DNA of 64,000 nt from Allopusillimonas sp008369125. Lineage in GTDB: Bacteria; Pseudomonadota; Gammaproteobacteria; Burkholderiales; Burkholderiaceae_B. The stretch's first letter is position 1. Every line of letters starts with the position of its first letter. This document shows, piece after piece, positions 25,030-33,424 of this stretch. The notes under the pieces were generated by a model that searched no databases, was not told where the DNA came from, and saw nothing but the letters and a program-made list of their open reading frames with translations. The position numbers and the translations under genes were made by a program. The stretch is from positions 1,116,001 to 1,180,000 of the forward strand of contig NZ_VOAY01000001.1 of NCBI RefSeq assembly GCF_008369125.1, given 5' to 3'.

Positions 25030-26301
25030 TTATTTTCCAGCAGTAATCTCGGCGTCTTTGCGAGCGTTGGCCGTGCCTATGACACCACGGCTTCCAAGCT
25101 GCTCGAGCTCAGCGTCAGACAAACCCAGAAGCTCACCCAGCACACCATGCGTGTGTCGCCCCAGCGACGGAGCAGCCGTGTGGTGACGAACCGGGGTATC
25201 GCTAAACTTGATGGGATTGGCTATGTTCTTAACCATCGCGCCGCTCTCTTCCGACTTAACCGAAACCACCATCTCACGATGAACAACCTGTGGGTGCTCA
25301 AACGTCTGGCGGTAGTTATTGATTCGGCCGTGAGGCACATCGGCTTGGGTCAATGCTTCCAGCCAATGGGCCGTGGTCTTGCCCGCCACAGTTTCTTCAA
25401 CGGCTGCCAATAACGCTTCACGGTTAGTAATACGACCGGCAGCCCGCTTATAAACCGGGTTATTCAGCAGATCATCACGCTCAATCGCGTTGCAAAACTT
25501 GGCCCATTGCGAATCATTGCCCACGGCGACCACTATGCTTGCGTCCTGGGTTTTCAATACCTGATAAGGCACGAGCGCAGGGTGTGCATTACCCCAACGC
25601 ACTGGCTCTATATCGTTAACCAGCTGAAACAGCCCCTGGTTTGAAGACAATGCGGTCATGCAATCAAGCAAAGCCATATCTATGTATTGGCCCACGCCTG
25701 TAGTGTGACGCGCGTTAATGGCAGCGAGAATGGCGGTAGACGCATACAAACCTGTTGTCAGGTCAGCAATGGCCACGCCTACCTTTTGCGGTCCACCGCC
25801 GGGCAAGTCATCGCGCTCGCCGGTAATACTCATCAGGCCAGCTTCGGCCTGAAACACAAAGTCGTACCCTGGGCGACTTGCATACGGCCCACTCTGGCCA
25901 TAGCCAGTAATAGAACAATAAACAATGCGTGGATTTATCTTTCGTATGGTTTCGTAATCAAGCCCATACCGGGCCAGATCACCCACCTTGAAGTTCTCGA
26001 TGAACACATCGCTGTTTACGGCTAACTTACGCACAAGCTCGGCGCCTTCTTGCGTCGCAATATCGATGGCTACCGACTTTTTATTGCGATTGGTCGAAGC
26101 GTAATAGGTGGAGTCCTCAAACTGCTCGCCAAGTTCATCCTGTACATATGGGGGCCCCCAATGCCGCGTATCATCACCACGTTTGGGATGCTCGATCTTG
26201 ACTACATCGGCCCCCATATCGGCAAACATCTGCGTGCACCATGGGCCCGCAAGCACACGGGTTAAATCAAGAACGCGAATATCTTCCATAGCGCCACGCA
26301 T
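25030..26301 (-). CDS. CaiB/BaiF-type (class III) CoA-transferase 2
   Basis: A 423-residue class III CoA-transferase. Seen: IRVLDLTRVLAGPWCTQ, VKIEHPKRGDDTRHWG, NRNKKSVAID and SRPGYDFVFQAEAGLM with the conserved Asp. The ATG at 26301 is preferred because AAGGAG sits seven bases upstream; the open frame runs to 26388 inside the aldehyde dehydrogenase gene. Close relative of the transferase at 14682-15893. The aldehyde dehydrogenase stop is just 5 bp upstream, so translation is likely coupled. Together with the Bug receptor this suggests a second acid-uptake and CoA-activation route. Confidence 0.92.
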   Translation of the reverse strand: MRGAMEDIRVLDLTRVLAGPWCTQMFADMGADVVKIEHPKRGDDTRHWGPPYVQDELGEQFEDSTYYASTNRNKKSVAIDIATQEGAELVRKLAVNSDVFIENFKVGDLARYGLDYETIRKINPRIVYCSITGYGQSGPYASRPGYDFVFQAEAGLMSITGERDDLPGGGPQKVGVAIADLTTGLYASTAILAAINARHTTGVGQYIDMALLDCMTALSSNQGLFQLVNDIEPVRWGNAHPALVPYQVLKTQDASIVVAVGNDSQWAKFCNAIERDDLLNNPVYKRAAGRITNREALLAAVEETVAGKTTAHWLEALTQADVPHGRINNYRQTFEHPQVVHREMVVSVKSEESGAMVKNIANPIKFSDTPVRHHTAAPSLGRHTHGVLGELLGLSDAELEQLGSRGVIGTANARKDAEITAGK

Positions 26302-26305
26302 GTGC

Positions 26306-27727
26306 TTACTCCTTGGCTGGCAGTGGTTGCTGAATAGACTTGTACTCAAGAAACTCTTCCAGCCCGGCAGAACCGGCCTCACGTCCAATGCCGCTCATGC
26401 CAAAACCGCCAAATGGTGCCAAGGGGTTAAACGGCGCACCGTTTAAGTCGACCTGGCCTGCACGCAACTGGTTTGCCACGCTCATGGCCTCTTCAGGTTC
26501 GCCCCACACCGCAGCGGCCAGCCCATAGTCAGTATCGTTGGCAATGGCAACGGCCTCTTCCACCGTTTTATACGTAAGCACGCTAAGCACGGGGCCAAAC
26601 ACTTCTTCGCGAGCCAACACGTTATCCGGCTTAACCTCCAGCACCATAGGGCTGACGAAAAAGCCTTCGGAAGGGATTTCAGTAACCGATGCAATAACCG
26701 AAGCGCCCTGCTCTATGCCTTTGCGCACCAGATCTTGAACACGTTGCTGCTGTGTTGCCGAAATAACCGGGCCAAGCCGCGTGGTGGCTTCCAGGCTGGC
26801 GCCTACCGTCAGCTTTTTAACCTCAGCAGCGATCAGCGTCTTAAATTCGTCGAGCTTGTCTTCTGGCACCAGCACGCGCGTCAATGCGTTGCAAGTTTGA
26901 CCGTTATTCAACATGCAGCCGCCCAAGGTGCCTTTTATGGCGCGCAGCAGGTCGGCAGAAGGCAAAATAACCGAAGGCGATTTGCCGCCAAGCTCCAGCG
27001 ACACCTTTTTAACGGTGGCAGCGGCCTCACGCATAACGGCTTGCCCCGTGGCTGTCGAACCCGTAAAGCTCACCATATTTACAAGCTTGGACGTAACCAT
27101 AGGCATGCCCACTTGCGCGCCATTGCCGTTCACAATATTTACCACGCCCGCAGGAAAGCCCGCCTCGTGTACGGCCTCGGCAAACAAGCGTGTGGTTTCA
27201 GGCGTAAGTTCGCTGGGCTTGAGTACTACCGTGTTGCCGCACAACAGCGCAGGCACAACCTTGAGCACAATTTGGTGCAGTGGAAAATTCCACGGCGTAA
27301 TGCAGGCCACAACGCCTACCGGTTCGCGCACCACCAGCGAATTAGCGACTTCACGCGACCACTCAAACGCTTCAGCAACCTTGACGAAGTTTGCGCAATT
27401 ACGTATTGGCGCCATCGTCTGCACATAATGCGAAATTTTTAGCGGTGTGCCTACTTCGCTCGCAATGGTACTGGCCAGCACTTCAGCGCGATGGTTCAAG
27501 GCTTCAGCCAAACGCTTGACCGCATCAATGCGTTCCGTTAACGGTGTGCGAGCCCAACCCGACAACGCGGAGGCGGCTGCAGTGATGGCAGCTTGCGCAT
27601 CTTCAGGTGCACCAGTGGGTACCTGCGAACCAACGCTGCCCGTGTTTGGGTCGGCAATCGCCATGGTGGCATCGCTGACAGAAGCCTGCCATTGGCCGTT
27701 TACGTAATTTTGAAAAACTTCACTCAT
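26306..27727 (-). CDS. NAD(P)-dependent aldehyde dehydrogenase
   Basis: A 473-residue aldehyde dehydrogenase that oxidises an aldehyde to an acid in the cytoplasm. Seen: TPWNFPL with Asn147 of the oxyanion hole, LELGGKSP with general-base Glu245, and NNGQTCNA with nucleophile Cys279, plus FTGSTATG in the cofactor site. Full length. Its start overlaps the VOC gene stop by 4 bp (ATGA). The second gene of a unit VOC, aldehyde dehydrogenase, CaiB, hydratase. It probably generates the carboxylate that the CaiB-type enzyme then activates; the substrate class is not identifiable. Confidence 0.94.
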   Translation of the reverse strand: MSEVFQNYVNGQWQASVSDATMAIADPNTGSVGSQVPTGAPEDAQAAITAAASALSGWARTPLTERIDAVKRLAEALNHRAEVLASTIASEVGTPLKISHYVQTMAPIRNCANFVKVAEAFEWSREVANSLVVREPVGVVACITPWNFPLHQIVLKVVPALLCGNTVVLKPSELTPETTRLFAEAVHEAGFPAGVVNIVNGNGAQVGMPMVTSKLVNMVSFTGSTATGQAVMREAAATVKKVSLELGGKSPSVILPSADLLRAIKGTLGGCMLNNGQTCNALTRVLVPEDKLDEFKTLIAAEVKKLTVGASLEATTRLGPVISATQQQRVQDLVRKGIEQGASVIASVTEIPSEGFFVSPMVLEVKPDNVLAREEVFGPVLSVLTYKTVEEAVAIANDTDYGLAAAVWGEPEEAMSVANQLRAGQVDLNGAPFNPLAPFGGFGMSGIGREAGSAGLEEFLEYKSIQQPLPAKE

Positions 27728-28599
27728 GACGCGATCCCCGTTTCAAGTGGCAGTATCAGCTCAGGCTTGCCCGACCAGCCCCAGGCCAGTGTTGTGCGCG
27801 ATACACCCAACAGCACGCCGTTAAGCGCGGCGGGGTGAACCCACAGTCCGTCCTGCTCTACAGGCGTGGTGGTGCGGCGTGTGTACTTCTGGCCACGATC
27901 TTCAAGCCGGGCAATAATATCGGCCAGGTTATTGGTTTCGATGTAGCACATGTATAGCGCATCGCCACGCTTTTTGACGAAGCGCCCCATTGGGAAGGCA
28001 ACATCATGCGCTTCAGATAATTCAATACGATCAAGGCGGTCGGGGTGAAACCGCAATAACACCCCTTCATAGCCAAACCGTGCAAACGTAATGCCTACAA
28101 AGTTTTCTTCGTCCAGCTTAAGCTTGTCCCGATAATGATCTGCTACGGTTTGCCAGCGGGTATCCAGTACCTGCGTAATCTCATAAAGATAATCTACAGG
28201 GCCCGAATAACGCTCTACGGGTTGTGCTTGCTCTTCTGAAATGGCCAACGCCAGGCCAAACATATCGGCTTTTTCAGGGTAAAGACGCCCGTCTTCTTCT
28301 TGAAACTTAATGCCTGATTGTTTGAGCGTTTCACGGCATGCGTTCATATCCGCCACGGAAACGCCGCCGCAGAAAAGACCTTCGCCGAACTGAGTCACAT
28401 GTTGCTGTATGGCGCCCTCGGCCACAGCCTGGCAAAGCTCTACCTGGCTTCTGCCCAACTGCAGGATACGCCGCTTGGCACCCAGTAGTGGGCTGTCTTG
28501 CTCATCAATAACTACTGCGGCCAACAACGCCTGGTAGTTTTCTGTTGCCTGGTCAAGGTCTTTTACAGCGACCAGAATCCGGTCAGTACGCTCAAACAT
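27724..28599 (-). CDS. VOC/glyoxalase-like protein
   Basis: A 291-residue protein with two halves that each begin like a VOC fold: FERTDRILVAVKDLDQATENYQALL at the N-terminus and GPVDYLYEITQVLDTRWQTVADHYRDKL after residue 134. VOC proteins are metal-dependent lyases, isomerases or dioxygenases. The metal ligands cannot be assigned reliably by eye. A C-terminal VEQDGLWVHPAALNGVLLGVSR is reminiscent of the closing strand with the last ligand. It is the first gene of the acyl-CoA unit after the Bug receptor, 29 bp from it. Possible role: epimerase or dioxygenase step ahead of the aldehyde dehydrogenase. Function not assigned. Confidence 0.7.
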   Translation of the reverse strand: MFERTDRILVAVKDLDQATENYQALLAAVVIDEQDSPLLGAKRRILQLGRSQVELCQAVAEGAIQQHVTQFGEGLFCGGVSVADMNACRETLKQSGIKFQEEDGRLYPEKADMFGLALAISEEQAQPVERYSGPVDYLYEITQVLDTRWQTVADHYRDKLKLDEENFVGITFARFGYEGVLLRFHPDRLDRIELSEAHDVAFPMGRFVKKRGDALYMCYIETNNLADIIARLEDRGQKYTRRTTTPVEQDGLWVHPAALNGVLLGVSRTTLAWGWSGKPELILPLETGIAS

Positions 28600-28628
28600 A
28601 CATACTCCTGTGTAAACGTTGATATAAA

Positions 28629-29648
28629 TTAGTTGCTGGTCTTAAGATTTAGCTCTTTGATCAGAGCACCCCAGCGAGCATTCTCGGTTTCGACGAACGC
28701 ACCGTACTCCTCGGGGGTGCTGGGCGTCATGTCCACATTCTGGCGGCTGAAATATTCAATAATCTCGGGCTTGGCCTGAATTTTGCGCAACACGGCGTTG
28801 AGCTTGTCGATAATGGGGCGCGGTGTGCCTTTGGCAACATGCAGGCCAAACCATGACGACACCTTGTAATCAGGGTAGCCGCTTTCGGCCAGGGTGGGCA
28901 CGTCAGGCAGAGCCGCTGAACGGGTGTCTTTGGTAATGGCAAGAGGAATGATTTTTCCTGACTTGATGTGTGGCAAAGCGGTATTGATGCTGTCAAACAT
29001 AATATCAACATCGCCGCCAAGGAGGCCGACCATGGCAGGCGAGCTACCCTTGTAGGGTACATGCAGAAATTTGATATTTGCTTCTTTGGCAAGCATCTCC
29101 GCCGACAGGTGCGACGATGAGCCAATACCAAACGAGGCGTACGTTATCGCACCGGGGTCTGCTTTGGCTGCCTTCACCACCGCTGCCACATCAGGAAACT
29201 TGTCAACATTGGCCGCATTAATGACCAGCACATTATTGGCTTCAGCAACCTTGCCTACCGGCAACAGATCGTCTGGCTCATAGGGCATGTCATCGCGCAA
29301 AAACTGGTTGACGCTGACCTGGCCGATAGCACCAAACATAATGTTGTAGCCATCTGGTTTGGAACGTGCCACGCTGCCCGCCGCAATGGCACCATTGGCA
29401 CCGGCCTTGTTCTCGACAATAACAGCCACACCCAGCTCTTCCGCCAGATCCACAGCCAAGCGTCGTGCGATCACATCGTTGATGCCACCAGCTGGGTAAC
29501 CCAGTACCAACGAGATCGTTCTCGTGGGGTAGTCATCGCCCTCAGCCTTTACGGGCTGGCTGATCAGCATACCGGACGTGGCCAGCAGAGCCAGCGAAAT
29601 CGCGCCACTCAGTGCGCGCCTTCTTAAAGAGAATTTATTGGATTTCAT
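28629..29648 (-). CDS. Bug-family (TctC-type) periplasmic receptor 3
   Basis: A 339-residue Bug receptor. Seen: signal peptide (KFSLRRRALSGAISLALLA core, cleavage around VKAEGDDYP), mature start YPTRTISLVLGYPAGG, ENKAGANGAIAAG, and HVPYKGSSPAM. The ATG at 29648 follows GAGGAAG at a normal distance; the frame is open to 29873 but without a plausible start. It leads a unit of VOC, aldehyde dehydrogenase, CaiB and hydratase. Like the other two, it has no TctAB partner here. The receptor-plus-CaiB pairing repeats the layout at 13679-15893. Confidence 0.9.
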   Translation of the reverse strand: MKSNKFSLRRRALSGAISLALLATSGMLISQPVKAEGDDYPTRTISLVLGYPAGGINDVIARRLAVDLAEELGVAVIVENKAGANGAIAAGSVARSKPDGYNIMFGAIGQVSVNQFLRDDMPYEPDDLLPVGKVAEANNVLVINAANVDKFPDVAAVVKAAKADPGAITYASFGIGSSSHLSAEMLAKEANIKFLHVPYKGSSPAMVGLLGGDVDIMFDSINTALPHIKSGKIIPLAITKDTRSAALPDVPTLAESGYPDYKVSSWFGLHVAKGTPRPIIDKLNAVLRKIQAKPEIIEYFSRQNVDMTPSTPEEYGAFVETENARWGALIKELNLKTSN

Positions 29649-30049
29649 GTCTTCCTCGTAGCTATAACGTTTTGTCATGCAAAGTATGGAGCGAACTGGC
29701 TTACGTGGACGCGCGAAAATCACGATTTTGTGCGTTAATCGCGCATTTAGGAGTGGGATCTCTTCCGTACAGGGGAATGCTCTATACGAATGCCTGTGCA
29801 GCAAGGCCACAACACGAGGCCCCGCTCGAACGAATGCGAAAGGTGGAGTGCTTGTGCGGAACAGATCGCGCACATTTATTGCAGAAGTAGCCGTGTTGCT
29901 TTAACCAACACGCATATTGCAAACACTCACAACCACTTTTGAACTAGGTTTTTGGAAAGCAAAATATGGACTGGTGGGCGATTTATTCGGCGCCCCTTGA
30001 ATTGTTTAATAATGTGCGTTTAATTGGCCCAGACGTCCAGCCCAAAACC
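29649..30049. other. intergenic region, no gene seen
   Basis: Four hundred bases between the third Bug receptor start and the amidase stop (both -). It should hold the receptor's promoter. Only short noise frames are present. I see no strong hairpin for the amidase end. Confidence 0.4.
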
Positions 30050-31621
30050 TCAGCCCATTTGCTGCACCAACCCCTCTACCTGCTCCGCAAGGTCCAGCAA
30101 AAATGCTTCTGAATACCATTTTCCGCAAAGCTGCAGCCCTATGGGAAGCCCGTTTGAAGACGTACCACAAGGCATGGACAATGCGGGGTGTCCTGTCAGA
30201 TTCATGGGGTAGGTATACGGGTACCAGGCACCGCGTATCGTTCCTGCGGGCTCGCCGTCGATGACGACAATACCGTTGGGATCTTGGTCTATGGACAGCG
30301 GAGGAGCTGAAACCGTCGGTGAAAGCAGCACGTCGTATTGCTCAAACAGCTTTTGCATATCTTGAAAGCAACGGGTGCGGGCGAACGCGGCTTCATGCAG
30401 GGCAACCGCTGTATGGTTCAAACCGCGTTCGGTCAATGCCACCAGCGCAGGGTCGAGCTGCGCGCGAAATCGTGCCAGATGAGGCTGTACGCGTGCCGCG
30501 GTCATGCTTTCCAGAATGACTAAAAAGTGCTGCTCCAGCGCGACAAAATCCAGTGAGACTTCTTCGACGATGGCGCCGGCCTGCTCCAACGCGCGCGCCA
30601 TGGCGTCGGTGGCTGCTTTTACCTCATGGTGAACACGATTGCCGCAGGTCGGCATATACGCTACACGTAGGCCTTTCAGTGCTACCGCGTCCAGGCCAGA
30701 AAACAGTGCACCCGTGTTGCTTTGCTGCTGCGACATGCTCGGCTGCCCTGTCCCACCTTGCCGCTGCATCTGGTTCGGCTGCCCTGTTCCGGTTAGCTGC
30801 TGTGCCATGCTCGGCTGCCCCAACCTGCTTAGCTGTTGCGCCCGGCTCAGCTGCCCCGCCCCGCCTTGCTGCGCCAACCTGCTCAGGCTTAGGCCCCACG
30901 GGTCCCGCGCATGCGGCCCGTTGAGCACCGAGTAAAAAAGCCGGGTGTCGGCCACGTCGCGCGCCATAGGCCCCACATACGAATTGGCCGAGAAAAGATC
31001 AGCAGGCTGCAGGTTGGCAATATCGCCCAGCGTTGCTTTCAGCCCGACAATACCGCAGCATGAAGCGGGAATGCGAATGGAGCCGCCACCGTCCGACCCG
31101 AGCGCAATGGCCCCCATACCCGTTGCGACGGCAACCGCAGCGCCACCGCTGGAAGCACCACAGGTAAATGCGGGGTTGATAGGGTTTAAGGTACGCCCGA
31201 ATATTGGCGCATCCGTACTTTGTTTTGCACCAAATTCGGGCGTCGTCGTCTTACCCAGCAAAATGGCGCCAGCTGCCTTGCTGCGTGCCACAGCCACGGC
31301 ATCTTCTTGCGGAACGAAGTCAGCAAATATGGCTGAACCCATGGTGGTGCGTACACCTGCGGTAAGCGTAAGGTCTTTAACGCTATAGGGCACGCCATGC
31401 AAAGGCCCGAGAGGTGCGCCCGCCATCACCTGCTGTTCAGCGACTTTGGCGGCCTCCATGGCAGCATCGGCGGTCACGGTAATGAACGCGTTCAAGTGTT
31501 TGTTAGCTTCAATACGCCGCAGCGCGGCCTCAACCACCTCGACCGGCGACACCTTTTTTTCTCGCACCAGCGCAGCCAACTCACGCGCAGGAAGGTTTAA
31601 CTCATCATGCTTGTCGTTCAT
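30050..31621 (-). CDS. amidase-signature family amidohydrolase with in-frame tandem repeat
   Basis: A 523-residue amidase-signature enzyme that hydrolyses a carboxamide. Seen: VPYSVKD with catalytic Lys82, GASSGGAA (cis-Ser at about 157-158), SDGGGSIRIPAS with nucleophile Ser181. All three are present, so the enzyme should be active. Unusual: residues about 248-306 form a Gln/Gly-rich tandem repeat (12-residue units such as SMAQQLTGTGQP) between the signature domain and the following segment. The start at 31621 makes a 4-bp ATGA overlap with the upstream SDR stop; a GTG at 31630 is the alternative. It follows the SDR gene in one unit, on the same strand as the ABC importer and CE4 hydrolase further upstream. 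Confidence 0.88.
   Translation of the reverse strand: MNDKHDELNLPARELAALVREKKVSPVEVVEAALRRIEANKHLNAFITVTADAAMEAAKVAEQQVMAGAPLGPLHGVPYSVKDLTLTAGVRTTMGSAIFADFVPQEDAVAVARSKAAGAILLGKTTTPEFGAKQSTDAPIFGRTLNPINPAFTCGASSGGAAVAVATGMGAIALGSDGGGSIRIPASCCGIVGLKATLGDIANLQPADLFSANSYVGPMARDVADTRLFYSVLNGPHARDPWGLSLSRLAQQGGAGQLSRAQQLSRLGQPSMAQQLTGTGQPNQMQRQGGTGQPSMSQQQSNTGALFSGLDAVALKGLRVAYMPTCGNRVHHEVKAATDAMARALEQAGAIVEEVSLDFVALEQHFLVILESMTAARVQPHLARFRAQLDPALVALTERGLNHTAVALHEAAFARTRCFQDMQKLFEQYDVLLSPTVSAPPLSIDQDPNGIVVIDGEPAGTIRGAWYPYTYPMNLTGHPALSMPCGTSSNGLPIGLQLCGKWYSEAFLLDLAEQVEGLVQQMG
30704..30880 (-). repeat. 36-bp tandem repeat inside the amidase gene (12-residue unit)
   Basis: The motif GGCTGCC (or AGCTGCC) recurs at 30741, 30777, 30813 and 30849, exactly 36 bp apart. 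Because 36 is a multiple of three, the reading frame is kept. In the amidase this gives about five units: RLAQQGGAGQL, SRAQQLSRLGQP, SMAQQLTGTGQP, NQMQRQGGTGQP, SMSQQQSNTGAL (residues 248-306). It is a coding minisatellite, probably a loop insertion. Confidence 0.9.
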
Positions 31622-32355
31622 AACATCCACCGCCCACCGTCCACCATAATTGTCTGCCCCGTTATGTAACGGGCTTCTTTGCTCGCCAGAAACGCTACCG
31701 TGGCGGCCACGTCATCGGGCGACCCCACATAGCCTGCAGGTGTAGTCGCCTTAATATGATCAATAACTTTGGCGCTGAGGCGATCATGCGCACGCGTTGC
31801 AATCGCACCCGGGCACACCACGTTAACCGTAATGCCATGCGCCGCCAGTTCTCGCGCCAGCGAGCGGCTAAACCCCACTACACCCATTTTCGCGCTGGCG
31901 TAATCGGCCAAGCCCACGTCGCCTGCAAACGCGGCATTGCTGCTCATATTGATAATGCGGCCATAACCGCGTTCTTTCATGCCCGGCGCAACACGTCGGC
32001 TGGCACGCATGGCTGTTAACAGCGACACCTCGAGCACGAAGCGCCAGGTTGATTCTTCCGACTCAAGAAACGGCGTTGCCTTTTCGCGCGCGCTCTGCCC
32101 AACGTTATTGAACAGCACCTCGACCGGCCCCAGTTGCGACGCAACCTGATCAAAAAAAGCATCCATGGCCTGCGCCGAAGTGCAGTCGCCCGCCACCACA
32201 AGATGTTGCTCAGCCAGATCCGCAACGCCGCTGCAGTCCAGATCCATAATGGCAACCCGTGCGCCATCAGCAACAAAGCGACGCGCTGACGCTGCGCCTA
32301 TGCCTTGTCCGCCGCCCGTCACAACCACGACCGGGCCTTCTGTTGGTTTACTCAT
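31618..32355 (-). CDS. short-chain dehydrogenase/reductase 1
   Basis: A 245-residue SDR. Seen: VVVTGGGQGIGAASA (NAD(P)-binding TGxxxGxG), FNNVGQS (NNxG), a catalytic Ser in INMSSNAAF, LADYASAKMGV (YxxxK) and VNVVCPGAIAT. All catalytic residues present. Asp after the second strand (IMDLD) points to NAD(H). GGGAGC lies just before the ATG. Its stop overlaps the amidase start by four bases. A 292-bp spacer separates it from the second SDR upstream. Likely oxidises an alcohol in the pathway fed by the amidase. Confidence 0.93.
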   Translation of the reverse strand: MSKPTEGPVVVVTGGGQGIGAASARRFVADGARVAIMDLDCSGVADLAEQHLVVAGDCTSAQAMDAFFDQVASQLGPVEVLFNNVGQSAREKATPFLESEESTWRFVLEVSLLTAMRASRRVAPGMKERGYGRIINMSSNAAFAGDVGLADYASAKMGVVGFSRSLARELAAHGITVNVVCPGAIATRAHDRLSAKVIDHIKATTPAGYVGSPDDVAATVAFLASKEARYITGQTIMVDGGRWML

Positions 32356-32647
32356 TTTGCTCCCGTCTACTGTAGGCCCGCATCACGTGGGGCTTACGAT
32401 CTCATCTGAGAATGCCTGCGTATTTCAAATCTTGCGCAACGTATTTATTTTCTTCCAAAGAGCTCTGCTCAGGCTGCCAGCACTGTTCAAGGCCAGCTAG
32501 CCTGTCTCAACGATGTGAAGGCTTTTCCTTATTTACCCGCTACCGCACTGCTACGCCATATTCAGACAACATATCTGTTGGGCTTCATCCTCAAACGCTC
32601 AGAGGTTCAGGCACTCAGACACGGAGTTGCCACTACATCAACAGCCA
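32356..32647. other. intergenic spacer, no gene seen
   Basis: Separates the two SDR genes on the minus strand. It probably holds a promoter for the SDR1-amidase pair, though I cannot point to -35/-10 elements with confidence. No hairpin of note. Confidence 0.35.
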
Positions 32648-33424
32648 TCAATGAAAACTCCGCCCACCATCAACGGCCAGCGTCGTACCCGTGATATATG
32701 TAGCACCCGGCCCGCACAAATAAAGTATGGATGCCGCCACCTCATCAACATGCGCGATACGGCGCAATGCATACCGCGCGCGAATGGCGGCCAATGCCTC
32801 ATCCTGATCAGGCTGGTCTTGATAAGACTGCTGCAGCAGTGGCGTATCGACGGCGCCGGGCGCCACAGTAACCACCCGAATGCCAAATTCGCCCAGCTCT
32901 TGTGCCATACATTTGCCCAACATATTCAGGCCCGCCTTGCTGACACAATAGGCACTGCGCCCGGGCAGTGGCGACAGCCCTGCGGCCGATGACACATTAA
33001 CAATGCACCGATCACCGTCGCCACGCTTTAAATAAGGAATGGCTGCGCGGCTCACGCGCATGGGGCCATTAAGATTGATGTCCATAATGCGCAACCATTG
33101 CTCATCGCGCATGCTTTCCACCGGCGATTGCAGGTCTATACCTGCCGAGTAAACCAGGCCATCAAGACGGCCTTCCAATGCAGAAACAGCATCCGCCACG
33201 GCGGCCTCAATAAGGCCTGCTTGCGTTACGTCTACACATAATGCCGCTGCAAAAACGCCTTCAGCCTCTAGCGATGCTAGAGCAACGTGGTCTTTGTCCA
33301 AAACACAAACGCGCGCACCCTGTGCGGCAGCGAGCCGCGCAAAGGCCAGCCCTATGCCGCTTGCGCCACCAACCACGAGATAATGCCTGCCCTCGTGCGC
33401 TAAGCAGGCGTCAAGCGTGCTCAT
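32648..33424 (-). CDS. short-chain dehydrogenase/reductase 2
   Basis: A 258-residue SDR. Seen: LVVGGASGIGLAFARLA, CVLDKDHVAL (Asp for NAD), VYSAGI, IVNVSSAAGL with the catalytic Ser, YCVSKAGLNML (YxxxK), and VVTVAPGAVDTPL. Start overlaps the CE4 hydrolase stop by 4 bp, so it is the last gene of the ABC importer unit. It is distinct in sequence from SDR1; a two-dehydrogenase arrangement suggests stepwise oxidation or two stereoisomers. Substrate unknown. Confidence 0.93.
   Translation of the reverse strand: MSTLDACLAHEGRHYLVVGGASGIGLAFARLAAAQGARVCVLDKDHVALASLEAEGVFAAALCVDVTQAGLIEAAVADAVSALEGRLDGLVYSAGIDLQSPVESMRDEQWLRIMDINLNGPMRVSRAAIPYLKRGDGDRCIVNVSSAAGLSPLPGRSAYCVSKAGLNMLGKCMAQELGEFGIRVVTVAPGAVDTPLLQQSYQDQPDQDEALAAIRARYALRRIAHVDEVAASILYLCGPGATYITGTTLAVDGGRSFH

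Noticed and set aside
26735..27442. Plus-strand open frame (235 codons) across the aldehyde dehydrogenase
   Set aside because: Shadow of the minus-strand aldehyde dehydrogenase, whose catalytic motifs are intact.
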